Counted from the first letter of the stretch, positions 17,134-25,725 are shown. The stretch: DNA of 37,571 nt from Roseomonas sp. GC11 (GCF_024437745.1 NZ_JANFNY010000014.1:1-37571); one strand, 5' to 3'. The notes: generated from the sequence alone by a model not told the origin. A program made the numbers and translations.

Positions 17134-19173
17134 TCAGGCGGCGGTCAGGTGGAGATGGCCATGGGCATCGACCTCCGCGTCGAAGCCGGGCGGGATGCAG
17201 AGGGTGGTGTCCTCCTGCGCGACGATGGCGGGGCCGGCGAAGCGGTGGCCATGCCGGAGATCGTCGCGCCAGTAGAGCGGCATGGCGCGCGCCGCACCGT
17301 CGAGGAAGGCGGTGACCTCCCCCTGCGGCGCCGGCGTGCCCGCCACCCGCGCCTGCGCCGGGAAGACGGGCGGCGGGGTGCGGCCGAGGATGACGAGGCG
17401 CAGATTGACGAGCTGCACCGGCGCCGCCGGGTCGGCGAAGTCGTAGATCCCGGCGTGGCGGCGGTCGAAGGCGGCGTGCAGCGCGGCGGTGTCGCCCGCC
17501 ATCACGCGCTCCGCCTCCAGCGGGACCTCGATCTCGAAGGACTGGCCGCGGTAGCGCATCTCGGCCGAGACGATCTCCGCCGCCTCGCCGGTGAAGCCCT
17601 GCTCGTCGCGCAGCCAGCGGGTGGCGCGGGCGCGCAGCTCCGCCAGCGCCGCGGCCAGCGCCGGCATGGCCTCCGGCACCAGGTCGATGAAGAGGGTGCG
17701 GACGAAGTCGTTCTTCACATCGGCGATCAGCCCGCCGAGGGCGCTGACCACGCCCGGCCGGCGCGGGATCATCACCCGCGCCATGCCGAGCTCGCGCGCC
17801 AGCAGGCAGCCCATCATCGGCCCCGCCCCGCCGAAGGGCAGCAGGGTGAAGTCCCGCGCATCGACGCCGTGCCGCGCCACCAGCTTGTTCACCTCGGCGA
17901 ACATGGAGGAGATGGAGACCTGGATGATGGCCTCGGCCGTCTCCTGCAGCCCGCGGCCGAGGCGCCGGGCCAGGGCGCCCACCACCGCCTCCGCCTTCGC
18001 CCGGTCCATGGTGACGGAGCGGTAGGCGAGCGGCGCGTGGCCGAGGAAGCCGAGCACGGCCATGGCATCGGTGATGGTCGCGCGCGTGCCGCCCCGGCCA
18101 TAGCAGGCGGGGCCGGGGGTGGAGCCGGCGCTCTCCGGCCCCACCCGCAGCATGCCGAAGCCGTCCACGCTGGCGATCGAGCCGCCGCCATCGCCGATCG
18201 AGGTGACGGAGACGCTCGGCACATGCAGTGGGAAATCGCCGATCATCTCGCCCGTGCCGAATTGCGGCTGGCCGTCGATGATCAGCGCCACATCGGCGCT
18301 GGTGCCGCCGATGTCGAGGGTCAGCACCTGGCCAAGCCCGGCCTGCCGCGCCAGGAAGGCCGCGCCCATCACGCCCGAGGCCGTGCCGGAGAGCAGCATG
18401 CCGACACAGGAGGTCCGCCCCTCCGCCAGCCCCATGACGCCGCCATTCGACTTGGTGATCATCGGCGCGGCGGTGATGCCTTGGGCGGCCAGCACCTGGC
18501 CCAGATTGTCGAGGTAGCGGTCCACGCGCGGGTGGACATAGCCGTTCAGGATCGCCGTCGTCGTGCGCTCATACTCGCGGATCACCGGCCAGATGCCGGA
18601 GGCGCGGAAGACGAAGAGCCCCGGCTCGGCGGCGCGGATCACGGCTTCCGCCGCCTCCTCCTGCGCCGCGTTGCGGTAGCTGTGCAGGAAGGAGATGATG
18701 ATGCCCTCCGCCCCGCGCGCGCGGGCCTGCCGGGCGGCGGCGCGCACCGCCGCCGCGTCCAGCGGCTCCGCCTCGCGCCCATCGGCCAGCACGCGGCCGG
18801 CCACGCCGAAGATGCGGTCGCGCGGGATGAGCTGCTCGGGCCGGGCGCAGAACAGGCTGTACATCTCCGGCATGCGCAGCCGGGCCATTTCGATCACATC
18901 CTCGAAGCCGGCATTGGTCAGCAGCGCCAGCGCCGCGCCCTTGCGCTGGATGACGGTGTTGATGCCCACCGTGGTGCCGTGGACGAAGGCCGTCACCGCC
19001 GCGGGCGCCATGCCGTGGCGCGCCTGGAGCAGGGCCACGCCCTCCATCACCTCGCGCCCCGGCTCGTCGGGCGTGGTCAGCACCTTGAGCGTGTGCATCT
19101 GCTGCGTCGCGTCGTCGAGCACGCAGAAATCGATGAAGGTGCCGCCGATATCGACGCCGATCCGCCAACTCAT
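17134..19173 (-). CDS. hyuA: Hydantoinase A/oxoprolinase family protein (HyuA-like)
   Basis: The 679-aa first subunit, with an actin-like ATPase fold. MSWRIGVDIGGTFIDFC (1-17) is the first phosphate loop, HGTTVGINTVIQRKGA (~65-80) and RTTTAILNGYVHP follow, LTLDIGGTSADVALI (~286) is the second phosphate loop and LLPFGGAGPMMG (~444) the adenosine-site glycine motif. It would activate the cyclic amide by phosphorylation for HyuB. The ATG at 19173 is used; codons upstream in frame read as proline/arginine-rich leader without a start signal. It lies 94 bp downstream (same strand) of the convergently unrelated LysR stop at 19268, so a LysR-hyuA-hyuB transcript is possible. Substrate unproven. Confidence 0.88.
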   Translation of the reverse strand: MSWRIGVDIGGTFIDFCVLDDATQQMHTLKVLTTPDEPGREVMEGVALLQARHGMAPAAVTAFVHGTTVGINTVIQRKGAALALLTNAGFEDVIEMARLRMPEMYSLFCARPEQLIPRDRIFGVAGRVLADGREAEPLDAAAVRAAARQARARGAEGIIISFLHSYRNAAQEEAAEAVIRAAEPGLFVFRASGIWPVIREYERTTTAILNGYVHPRVDRYLDNLGQVLAAQGITAAPMITKSNGGVMGLAEGRTSCVGMLLSGTASGVMGAAFLARQAGLGQVLTLDIGGTSADVALIIDGQPQFGTGEMIGDFPLHVPSVSVTSIGDGGGSIASVDGFGMLRVGPESAGSTPGPACYGRGGTRATITDAMAVLGFLGHAPLAYRSVTMDRAKAEAVVGALARRLGRGLQETAEAIIQVSISSMFAEVNKLVARHGVDARDFTLLPFGGAGPMMGCLLARELGMARVMIPRRPGVVSALGGLIADVKNDFVRTLFIDLVPEAMPALAAALAELRARATRWLRDEQGFTGEAAEIVSAEMRYRGQSFEIEVPLEAERVMAGDTAALHAAFDRRHAGIYDFADPAAPVQLVNLRLVILGRTPPPVFPAQARVAGTPAPQGEVTAFLDGAARAMPLYWRDDLRHGHRFAGPAIVAQEDTTLCIPPGFDAEVDAHGHLHLTAA

Positions 19174-19267
19174 CTCGCCTGGCCTGCCTGTTCCGTGACG
19201 CGGCGCAGTGTTCCGGCCGGCGGGCGGGCTGTCCAAGACGGATCAGGGGGGCAGGAATAAGCCCGGC

Positions 19268-20191
19268 TTATGCCGCGGGCTGGACCAGCCCGCGCCCCTC
19301 CGGCGCCGCGGCATAGAGGGCGAGGGCGCGGCGGATCTCGCCGCGGAACTGCTCCTGGGTGTGGGAGAGCGGGCGGCGCGCGCTGGTCAGGATGGAGACG
19401 GGCAGCGCCACGCGCGGGTGGAAGGGCCGCGCCACCACGCCGGGAAACCCCGCCCAGGGGATCAGCCCATCCACCAGGGCGAGGCCGATCCCCTGCTGCA
19501 CGAAGGAGAGGGCGAGCAGCGAGACATCGATCTCCACCGCCGGGCGCAGCCGCGCCCCCTCCCGCGCGAAGGCGGCCTCCAGCCGGGCGCCGGGCAGGCT
19601 GTCGGCGCGGTAGGAGATCAGCGTCTCGCCGGCGAGGTCGGCGATGCCGAGGCTCGCCTCCGCCGCCAGCGGGTGGCGCGCCGGCAGCAGGCAGACCACC
19701 TCCGTCCGCCCGATCAGCTCCGCCTGGATCATCGCCTGCGGCGCGTCGTGCAGGGCGATGCCGAGATCGACCTCGCCGCGCTCCAGCTTCTCCGCCAGCA
19801 CCTCCATCGGCACCACGAAGGAGACCAGCCGCATCCCCGGGCAGAGGGCGCGGAACTGCCGCAGCGCCAGCGGCAGGAAGGAGAGGGCGGGCGGCGAGGA
19901 GGAGCCGAGCCGCACCGTCCCCGCCTGGCCCTGGCGCAGATCGGCGGCGTAGCGGCGGAAGCTCTCCAGGTCGTGGTGCAGCCGCTCCGCCTCGGGGTAG
20001 AGCTGCGTGGCCTCCGGCGTCGGCACCAGCCGCCCGCCCAGGCGCTGGAACAGCTTGAAGCCCAGCTGGTCCTCCGCATGCAGCAGCAGCTGGCTGAGCG
20101 CGGGCTGCGAGACATGCAGCGCCTGCGCCGCGCCGGTCAGCGTGCCGCAGCGCATGATGGTGCGGAACACCTCGATCTGCCGCGCATTCAT
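19268..20191 (-). CDS. LysR-type transcriptional regulator
   Basis: A 307-aa LysR-type regulator. The N-terminal winged helix-turn-helix is MNARQIEVFRTIMRCGTLTG...VSQPALSQLLLHAEDQLGFKLFQR (about 1-50). The rest is a two-lobed periplasmic-binding-protein-like ligand domain, starting around GTVRLGSSSPPALSFLP, that would sense a small metabolite. It is divergent from the HcnABC-like operon and precedes hyuA-hyuB on its own strand, so it probably controls one or both. The intergenic region holds a T-N11-A dyad (20201-20219), the standard LysR-type site, which also implies autorepression. The start at 20191 is the first Met before the HTH; upstream codons overlap that operator. Confidence 0.93.
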   Translation of the reverse strand: MNARQIEVFRTIMRCGTLTGAAQALHVSQPALSQLLLHAEDQLGFKLFQRLGGRLVPTPEATQLYPEAERLHHDLESFRRYAADLRQGQAGTVRLGSSSPPALSFLPLALRQFRALCPGMRLVSFVVPMEVLAEKLERGEVDLGIALHDAPQAMIQAELIGRTEVVCLLPARHPLAAEASLGIADLAGETLISYRADSLPGARLEAAFAREGARLRPAVEIDVSLLALSFVQQGIGLALVDGLIPWAGFPGVVARPFHPRVALPVSILTSARRPLSHTQEQFRGEIRRALALYAAAPEGRGLVQPAA

Positions 20192-20200
20192 GGGGTGGCT

Positions 20201-20219
20201 CCATAGGTCCGGGTTATGG
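20201..20219. promoter_or_regulatory. LysR-type operator (T-N11-A dyad)
   Basis: CCATA (20201-20205) and TATGG (20215-20219) form a perfect inverted repeat with 9 nt between, giving the T-N11-A spacing (T20204, A20216) of LysR-type sites. A further half site CCAT (20226-20229) follows at 6-nt spacing, so there may be an extended activation site. The dyad starts 10 bp upstream of the LysR start codon and about 87 bp upstream of the 2Fe-2S subunit start. Confidence 0.6.
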
Positions 20220-20305
20220 AAACCGCCATTTTGCCGATTGGACAAGCCCGCGCGGCGGCGCCCATCCTGCCGGCCAGGGACAAGGGCGGCGGAAAAGGCG
20301 GGGTG

Positions 20306-20599
20306 ATGGCGGGGTTGATGCACCGGGTGGCCGAGCGCGGGCGCGCGCGGCTGCGCCTGACCGTCGATGGCGTGGAGATCGAGGCGCTGGAGGGCGACAC
20401 GCTGCTCACCGCCCTCCTCACCGCCACCGCGCGGCTGCGGGAGAGCGAGTTCGGCGATGGCGCGCGGGCGGGTTTCTGCCTGATGGGCGCCTGCCAGGAT
20501 TGCTGGGTCTGGACGGAGGCGGGGGAGCGGCTGCGCGCCTGCTCCACCCCCGCCGTGGCGGGGCTGCGGCTGGTGACGGGGGCGGCGCCATGGCCGTGA
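20306..20599 (+). CDS. Small [2Fe-2S] subunit of an HcnABC/opine-oxidase-like dehydrogenase
   Basis: A 97-aa ferredoxin-like subunit. The cluster ligands are Cys58, Cys63, Cys66 and Cys79 (C-x4-C-x2-C-x12-C) in GFCLMGACQDCWVW and RACSTP, the plant-type [2Fe-2S] spacing of HcnA and of small subunits of octopine/nopaline and D-hydroxyproline dehydrogenases. The preceding half (RLRLTVDGVEIEALEGDTLLTALL) is the beta-grasp strand region. A longer start at 20216 is in frame but overlaps the LysR operator, so the ATG at 20306 is preferred; an ATG at 20318 is also possible. It overlaps the next gene by 10 bp, showing tight coupling, and would relay electrons from the flavin subunits. Confidence 0.85.
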   Translation: MAGLMHRVAERGRARLRLTVDGVEIEALEGDTLLTALLTATARLRESEFGDGARAGFCLMGACQDCWVWTEAGERLRACSTPAVAGLRLVTGAAPWP

Positions 20600-21960
20600 T
20601 CGTGGTGGGCGCCGGCCCCGCCGGCACGCGCGCCGCGGCGCGGCTGGTGGAGGCCGGGCTGCGCCCCATCCTGCTCGACGAGGGCAGCCGCCAGGGCGGC
20701 CAGATCTATCGCCGCCAGCCGGAGAATTTCACCCGCCCGCCCGCCGCCCTCTATGGCAGCGAGGCCGGCAAGGCCACCGCCCTGCACCGCGATTTCGCAG
20801 CCCTGCGGCCGCATATCGACTACCGGCCCGAGACGCTGGCCTGGGGCGCGCGGCCGGGGGAATTGCTGACCCTGCATGGCGAGACCGCCACGGCGCTGCG
20901 CTATGACGCGCTGATCCTGGCCACCGGCGCGACGGACCGCGTGATGCCGGTGCCGGGCTGGACGCTGCCCGGCGCCTATACGCTCGGCGCGGCGCAGATC
21001 GCGCTGAAGGCGCAGGCCTGTGCCATCGGCCGGCGGCCGGTCTTCTTCGGCACCGGGCCGCTGCTCTACCTCGTCGCCTGGCAATACCGGAAGGCGGGGG
21101 TGGAGGTGGCGGCGGTGCTGGACACCAGCCCCTTCGCCGCGCGGCTGCGCGCCCTGCCGCTGCTGGCGGCGCGGCCGGGGGTGCTGCTGGCCGGGCTGCG
21201 CTACACGGCGGCGCTGCTGCGCGCCGGGGTGCGGGTGGAGAGCGGCATCACTCCGCTGGCGGTGGAGGGGGAGGGGGGGCGCGTCGCCGCCTTCCGCTGG
21301 CGCGACCGCAGAGGGCGCGAGCAGGCGCTGGCCACCGATGCCGTCGGCATGGGCTATGGCCTGCGCTCCGAGACGCAGCTGGCCGACCTGCTGAAATGCC
21401 GCTTCGCCTTCGACCCCGTGGCGCGGCAATGGCTGCCGGAACTGGATGCCGAGGGGCGGAGCAGCGTGCCGGGCGTCTACCTCGCCGGCGATGGCGCGCT
21501 GGTGCGCGGGGCGGATGCGGCGGAACTGGCCGGGCGGCTGGCCGCCTGCGCCCTGCTGCGCGATGCCGGCCACCCGGTGGACCCGCTGGAGACGGCGCAT
21601 CTGCGCGCCGGGCTGCGCGGCATGGCGCGTTTCCGGCGCGGGCTGGAGACGGCCTTTCCCTGGCCCGGCGCCCAGGCGGCGGCGCTGCCGGACGCGACCA
21701 TCATTTGCCGCTGCGAGGCGGTGACGGCGGGCGATATCCGCCACGCCGCCGCAGCCCTGGACGCGCCGGAGGTCAACCGCGCCAAGCAGCTGATGCGCCC
21801 CGGCATGGGGCGCTGCCAGGGCCGGGTCTGCGGCCTCGCCGCCGCCGAGGTGCTGGCCGCCGCGCGCGGCGTGCCGGTGCGCGCGGCCGGGCGGCTGCGC
21901 GGCGCGGCGCCGGTCAAGCCGCTGCCCGTCGCCACCCGCATGCCGGAGGAAACGCCATGA
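20590..21960 (+). CDS. FAD/NAD(P)-binding subunit with BFD-type [2Fe-2S] domain (HcnB/OoxA-like)
   Basis: A 456-aa flavoprotein. It starts with the dinucleotide fold MAVIVVGAGPAGTRAA (GxGxxG at 7-12) and GGQIYRR, has a second Rossmann region (VFFGTGPLLYL, about 153-163) and YLAGDGALVRGA for FAD, and ends in a BFD-like [2Fe-2S] domain with Cys373, Cys375, Cys409 and Cys414 (CRCE...CQGRVC). This is the domain order of HcnB and of the A subunit of opine oxidases. It would take electrons from the DAO-type subunit and pass them through Fe-S centres to the respiratory chain. Start and end overlap both neighbours (10 bp upstream, ATGA downstream), so the three genes are one operon encoding one complex. 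Confidence 0.9.
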   Translation: MAVIVVGAGPAGTRAAARLVEAGLRPILLDEGSRQGGQIYRRQPENFTRPPAALYGSEAGKATALHRDFAALRPHIDYRPETLAWGARPGELLTLHGETATALRYDALILATGATDRVMPVPGWTLPGAYTLGAAQIALKAQACAIGRRPVFFGTGPLLYLVAWQYRKAGVEVAAVLDTSPFAARLRALPLLAARPGVLLAGLRYTAALLRAGVRVESGITPLAVEGEGGRVAAFRWRDRRGREQALATDAVGMGYGLRSETQLADLLKCRFAFDPVARQWLPELDAEGRSSVPGVYLAGDGALVRGADAAELAGRLAACALLRDAGHPVDPLETAHLRAGLRGMARFRRGLETAFPWPGAQAAALPDATIICRCEAVTAGDIRHAAAALDAPEVNRAKQLMRPGMGRCQGRVCGLAAAEVLAAARGVPVRAAGRLRGAAPVKPLPVATRMPEETP

Positions 21961-23129
21961 CGCCGGAGGCCAACCGCGCCGATGTCCTGATCATCGGCGG
22001 CGGGCTGATGGGCGCGGCCACCGCCTTCTTCCTGCGCCGCCACGGCCTCTCCGCCATCCTGATCGAGCGCGACCTGGTGGGGCAGGCGGCGACCAATGCC
22101 AGCTTCGGCAATATCCGCCGCCAGGGGCGCTTCCTGCCGCAGCTGCCGCTCGCCAACCGCTCCCGCGCGCTGTGGGGGCAGTTGGGCGCCCTGCTCGGCG
22201 AGGATGCCGAATTCCTCGCCAGCGGCCATATCCGCGTCGCCTTCGAGGAGGCGGAGGCGGCGAAGCTGGAGGCCTATGCCGCCCAGGCCCGGCCCTATGG
22301 GCTGGAGCTGGAGATGATCCGCGGCCCCGCCATGCGGGAGCGCTTTCCCTTCCTCTCCCCCGCCGCGCTCATGGTCAGCCATTCGCCACAGGACGGGCAC
22401 GCCAATCCCCGCCTCGCCGCCCCGGCCTTCGCCCGCGCGGCGCGGCGGGCGGGGGCGCGGGTGGTGGAGCGCGCCCCCGTCCTCGGCATCACGCGCGATG
22501 GCGTGGATTTCGTGGTGGAGACGCGCGGCGCCGGCAGCTTCCGCGCGCCGGTGGTGCAGGTCTCGGCCGGCGCCTGGGGCCGCGCTTTCGCCCGCGAGCT
22601 GGGGGAGGATGTGCCGCTCACCGCCCGCTCGCCCCAGATGGGGGTGACGGAGCCGATGCCCTACCGCATCCCCCCGGTGATGGGGCTGGCCAGCAGCCGG
22701 CCGGGGGAGGGCGTCTATCTGCGGCAGGTGAAGCGCGGCAACATCGTCTTCGGCGGCGGGCGCCGCTGCCCGGCGGATCTCGAGGGCCAGCGCGCCCTGC
22801 TCGACCCCGCCAATACCCTGCGCCAGCTGCCCTTCCTGGCGCAGCTGCTGCCGCCCATGGCGCGGCTGCGCGTCATCCGCACCTGGTCCGGGGTGGAGGG
22901 CTATATCGGCGACGACCTCCCCGTCATGGGGGCGAGCGCCCGGCTGCCCGGCCTGTTCTACGCCTTCGGCTTCTGCGGCCATGGCTTCCAGCTGGGGCCG
23001 GGCGTCGGCGCCAGCATGGCCGACCTCATCGCCACCGGCGATGCCGGGGTGCCGCTCGAACCCTTCTCCATCGCCCGCTTCGCCGGGGGCTTCCCGGCCG
23101 CGATGGCGGAAGGGGCGCATCTGGAATAG
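21957..23129 (+). CDS. FAD-dependent DAO-family oxidoreductase subunit (HcnC/OoxB-like)
   Basis: A 390-aa catalytic subunit of the D-amino-acid-oxidase/glycine-oxidase family, which would oxidise an amine C-N bond. Features are the FAD Rossmann motif VLIIGGGLMGAATAFFLRR (about 10-28), ATNASFGNIRRQGR, the substrate-proximal central region, and the C-terminal FAD-contact region RTWSGVEGYIGDDLPVMG...FYAFGFCGHGFQLGPGVG. Relatives in heteromeric complexes act on glycine (HCN synthase), opines or D-hydroxyproline. Sequence alone does not pick among these. The start overlaps the preceding stop (ATGA) and has GGAGG upstream. It is followed after 99 bp by a solute-binding protein gene. Confidence 0.9.
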   Translation: MTPEANRADVLIIGGGLMGAATAFFLRRHGLSAILIERDLVGQAATNASFGNIRRQGRFLPQLPLANRSRALWGQLGALLGEDAEFLASGHIRVAFEEAEAAKLEAYAAQARPYGLELEMIRGPAMRERFPFLSPAALMVSHSPQDGHANPRLAAPAFARAARRAGARVVERAPVLGITRDGVDFVVETRGAGSFRAPVVQVSAGAWGRAFARELGEDVPLTARSPQMGVTEPMPYRIPPVMGLASSRPGEGVYLRQVKRGNIVFGGGRRCPADLEGQRALLDPANTLRQLPFLAQLLPPMARLRVIRTWSGVEGYIGDDLPVMGASARLPGLFYAFGFCGHGFQLGPGVGASMADLIATGDAGVPLEPFSIARFAGGFPAAMAEGAHLE

Positions 23130-23228
23130 CGCCGCCGCCGCCGCGCGGCAGGACACGCAAAAACGAAAAAAGAACGGGGGCGGGCCGCAGCACGGCGCCT
23201 GGCAGGTTTCACCGAGGAGAATTCCCGC

Positions 23229-24257
23229 ATGTCGCGCTTCCCGCTCACCCGCCGCGCCGCCCTGGCCTTGCCGGCCATGGCCCTGCCCGGGCTGCCCGCC
23301 GCCCCCGCCCTGCTGCCCGCCCCGGCCTGGGGCCAGGGCGCGTGGCCCCAGGGGCCGGTGCGCATCATCGTCCCCTTTGGCGCCGGGGGCGGCACGGATG
23401 TCACCATCCGCCTGATGGCGCCGCGGCTCTCCGCCATCCTCGGCCAGCCGGTGGTGGTGGAGAACCGCCCGGGCGCCGGCAGCACCCTCGGCACCGACTA
23501 CGTCGCCAAGGCCCCGGCCGATGGCTCCGTCTTCGTCCACGCCACCCTCTCCTCCACCGGCATCGCCCGCGCCCTCTACCGCAACCTGCCCTATGACCCG
23601 CTGCGCGACCTCGCGGCCATCGCCCCCACCGTCTTCGTGCCGCTGGTGCTGGCGGTGGCCAGCAAGGGGTGGCCGCCGGGCCTGGAGATCCACGATGCCC
23701 GCGCCCTGGTCGCTGCGCTGAAGGCGCATCCGGGGCGCTTCCAGTATGGCCATAACGGCATCGGCGCCTCGGGCCATCTCGCCTGCGCCAATTTCCTCAC
23801 CAGCATCGGCGCCGAGGCCGTCAACGTGCCCTACCGCGGCGGGGCGGAGACCATCACCGCCCTGGTGAAGGGCGAGATCCAGTTCATGCACGACATCACC
23901 GGCCTGCTGGAACCGCACCGCGCGGCGGGGGAGGTGCGGTGCCTTTTCGTCACCTCGCCGGAGCGCTCGGCCGTCATGCCCATGGTGCCGACGGCGCGCG
24001 AGGCCGGGGTGCCGGATTACCCGGCCTATTCCTGGTTCGGCCTCTTCGGCCCGGCCGGCACGCCGCCCGCCATCCAGGCGCGCATGGCCGGCGCCATCGC
24101 CCGGGTGCTGGAGGAACCGGCCATCGCCACCCGCCTCGCCCAGATGGGCACGCCGGCCATGACCGGCTACACGCCGGAGCGCTTCACCGCCTTCGTCGCG
24201 CGGGAGACGGAACTCTGGGGCCCGCTGGTCCGTGCCTCCGGCGCCGAGCAGAACTGA
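23229..24257 (+). CDS. TctC/Bug-family periplasmic solute-binding protein (tripartite tricarboxylate transport type)
   Basis: A 342-aa exported binding protein. The N-terminus MSRFPLTRRAALALPAMALPG looks like a signal peptide with twin arginines (8-9), cleaved near AWG-QG. The mature part starts with the family hallmark GPVRIIVPFGAGGGTDVTIRLMAP (about 42-65), then QPVVVENRPGAGSTLGTDYVAKAPADG. GHLACANFLTSIGAEAVNVPYRGGAE and the C-terminal SWFGLFGPAGTPPAI are also typical. No TctA or TctB membrane genes are in the window, as with many Bug proteins, so it depends on a distant permease or acts as a sensor. GAGGAGA lies 7-8 nt upstream of the ATG. Position suggests it binds the substrate of the preceding dehydrogenase (inference). 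Confidence 0.93.
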   Translation: MSRFPLTRRAALALPAMALPGLPAAPALLPAPAWGQGAWPQGPVRIIVPFGAGGGTDVTIRLMAPRLSAILGQPVVVENRPGAGSTLGTDYVAKAPADGSVFVHATLSSTGIARALYRNLPYDPLRDLAAIAPTVFVPLVLAVASKGWPPGLEIHDARALVAALKAHPGRFQYGHNGIGASGHLACANFLTSIGAEAVNVPYRGGAETITALVKGEIQFMHDITGLLEPHRAAGEVRCLFVTSPERSAVMPMVPTAREAGVPDYPAYSWFGLFGPAGTPPAIQARMAGAIARVLEEPAIATRLAQMGTPAMTGYTPERFTAFVARETELWGPLVRASGAEQN

Positions 24258-24283
24258 GAGACCGCGCTTTTCGGAAAGGGTTT

Positions 24284-24339
24284 CCAAAGGCCTCAGGCCT
24301 TTGGTGGGGCGCGTTTGAGAGGGGCGAAGCCCCTCTCAA
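24284..24339. repeat. Dispersed intergenic element, family B (copy 3)
   Basis: CCAAAGGCC/GGCCTTTGG (24284-24292, 24296-24304; loop TCA) and TTGAGAGGGGC/GCCCCTCTCAA (24315-24325, 24329-24339; loop GAA) match copy 2 almost base for base, including the preceding GGTTT. It is 3' of the binding-protein gene and only 30 bp before the MFS start, so it probably separates the two transcripts. Confidence 0.85.
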
Positions 24340-24369
24340 GAACAGGCGCCCGGCCGCGCCGAAAAGGGC

Positions 24370-25725
24370 TTGAGCATCTTGCCCCGCCGCTCTCTCCTGG
24401 CGGCGGGCGCCACGGCGCTCCCTGCCACCCTCGCGCCGGAGGCCCGTTTGCGCGCCACGCCCCTGACCAGCACCCTCGCCACCGTTCTCGCCCTGCTCCT
24501 CGGCTACGCGCTGCTGCAGATGGGCAACACCCTGCAAGGCTCGCTCCTGACCATGCGGGGCGGCATCGAGGGCTTTTCCGCCACCCAGATCGGCCTCGTC
24601 GGCAGCGGCTTCTATCTTGGCCTGATGATCGGCTCCCTGCGCGGGGACAGGCTGGTCCAGGGCGTCGGCCATACCCGTGCCTTCGCCGCCCTGGCCGCCA
24701 TCGCCTCCACCGTGCCGCTGCTGCACCTGATGCTGATGCACCCCTGGCTCTGGCCTCTCGGCCGGGCCATGACGGGCTTCTGCTTCGCCGGCCTCTTCAT
24801 CGTGGTGGAAAGCTGGCTGAACGGCGCCGCCTCCTCCGCCGTGCGCGGCCAGCTTCTCAGCATCTATGGCATGACGGGGATGATCGCCGGCGTCGGCGGG
24901 CAGATGCTGCTCACCGCCGCCAGCCCGCGCGGCTTCGTGCTCTTCTGCCTCGTCTCCATGATCATCTCCTTCGCGCTGGTGCCGGTGGTGCTCTCCCGCG
25001 CCCAGGCCCCCGCCACACCGCCCGGCGAGGCCCGGCGGCTCGACCTGCGCTGGCTCTACACCCTCTCGCCCTTCGGCGTCGTCGCCGCCTTCCTGGTGGG
25101 GATGAGCACGGCCTCCTACTATTCGCTCGGCCCGCTCTTCGCCCAGCGCATGGGGCTGGAGGCGGGGGAGGTGGCGGTCTTCATGGCCTGCGGCTCGCTG
25201 GGCGGCTTCCTCGCCACCTGGCCGATGGGCTGGCTCTCCGACCGCATCGACCGCCGCGGCCTCATCGTGACGCTGACCACCTGCGCCGCCGCCGCCCTGC
25301 TCGCCATGGTGCTGCTGGTGCCCGAGCATCCGCCCCGCCCGCTGCTCTATGCCATGGTGGGCACCTTCGGGGCGCTGGTCATCCCCGGCTACAGCCTCGT
25401 CCTCGCCCATGTGAACGACCATGTGCCGCCCGGGGGCTTCGCCGCCGCCTCGGGCGGGCTGCTCGTCCTCTGGGGGGCGGGGGCGGCGCTCGGGCCGCTG
25501 CTGGGGGGCGCCTTCATGTCGGCCCTCGGCAATGCCGGGCTGGGCTGGCTCGTCCTCCTGGCGCAATCGGGCATCGCCGGATGGGGGCTCTGGCGCATGT
25601 TCCGCCGCGCCGCGCCGCGGGAGAAGGAGGACTTCCTGGTCATGCCGGTGCAGCCGGTTTCCACCACCCTCGTTGCCGTCGCCAAGGAGGCCGCCATCGA
25701 CCGGCGGGAGGCCGCCCGCTCCTGA
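24370..25725 (+). CDS. MFS transporter (YcaD-like)
   Basis: A 451-aa, probably 12-TM major facilitator protein of the inner membrane. TM1-2 carry LALLLGYALLQMGNTLQGSL and GFSATQIGLVGSGFYLGLMIGSLRGDRL; the ESWLN motif (about 139) is typical of the YcaD/MFS_1 group. The second half repeats the pattern (GPLFAQRMGLEAGEVAVFMACGSLGG, GWLSDRIDRRGLIV), and a ~45-residue charged cytoplasmic tail follows. The start is uncertain: the codon used is TTG at 24370, and a TTG at 24379 fits the AAGG upstream better; no ATG lies before TM1. The first ~20 residues resemble a signal sequence (RRSLLAAGATALPATLA). No regulator or enzyme is attached; substrate unknown. Confidence 0.85.
   Translation: MSILPRRSLLAAGATALPATLAPEARLRATPLTSTLATVLALLLGYALLQMGNTLQGSLLTMRGGIEGFSATQIGLVGSGFYLGLMIGSLRGDRLVQGVGHTRAFAALAAIASTVPLLHLMLMHPWLWPLGRAMTGFCFAGLFIVVESWLNGAASSAVRGQLLSIYGMTGMIAGVGGQMLLTAASPRGFVLFCLVSMIISFALVPVVLSRAQAPATPPGEARRLDLRWLYTLSPFGVVAAFLVGMSTASYYSLGPLFAQRMGLEAGEVAVFMACGSLGGFLATWPMGWLSDRIDRRGLIVTLTTCAAAALLAMVLLVPEHPPRPLLYAMVGTFGALVIPGYSLVLAHVNDHVPPGGFAAASGGLLVLWGAGAALGPLLGGAFMSALGNAGLGWLVLLAQSGIAGWGLWRMFRRAAPREKEDFLVMPVQPVSTTLVAVAKEAAIDRREAARS

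Noticed and set aside
20216-20305. Longer N-terminus for the 2Fe-2S subunit starting at the ATG at 20216
   Set aside because: The ATG lies within the LysR dyad and would leave no room for a promoter; the added residues are unlike the family's N-terminus.
20306-23129. Hydrogen cyanide synthase (hcnABC)
   Set aside because: The subunit plan matches, but the same plan occurs in opine oxidases and D-hydroxyproline dehydrogenases, and nothing in the sequence specifies glycine as substrate. Gene names hcnABC were therefore not assigned.
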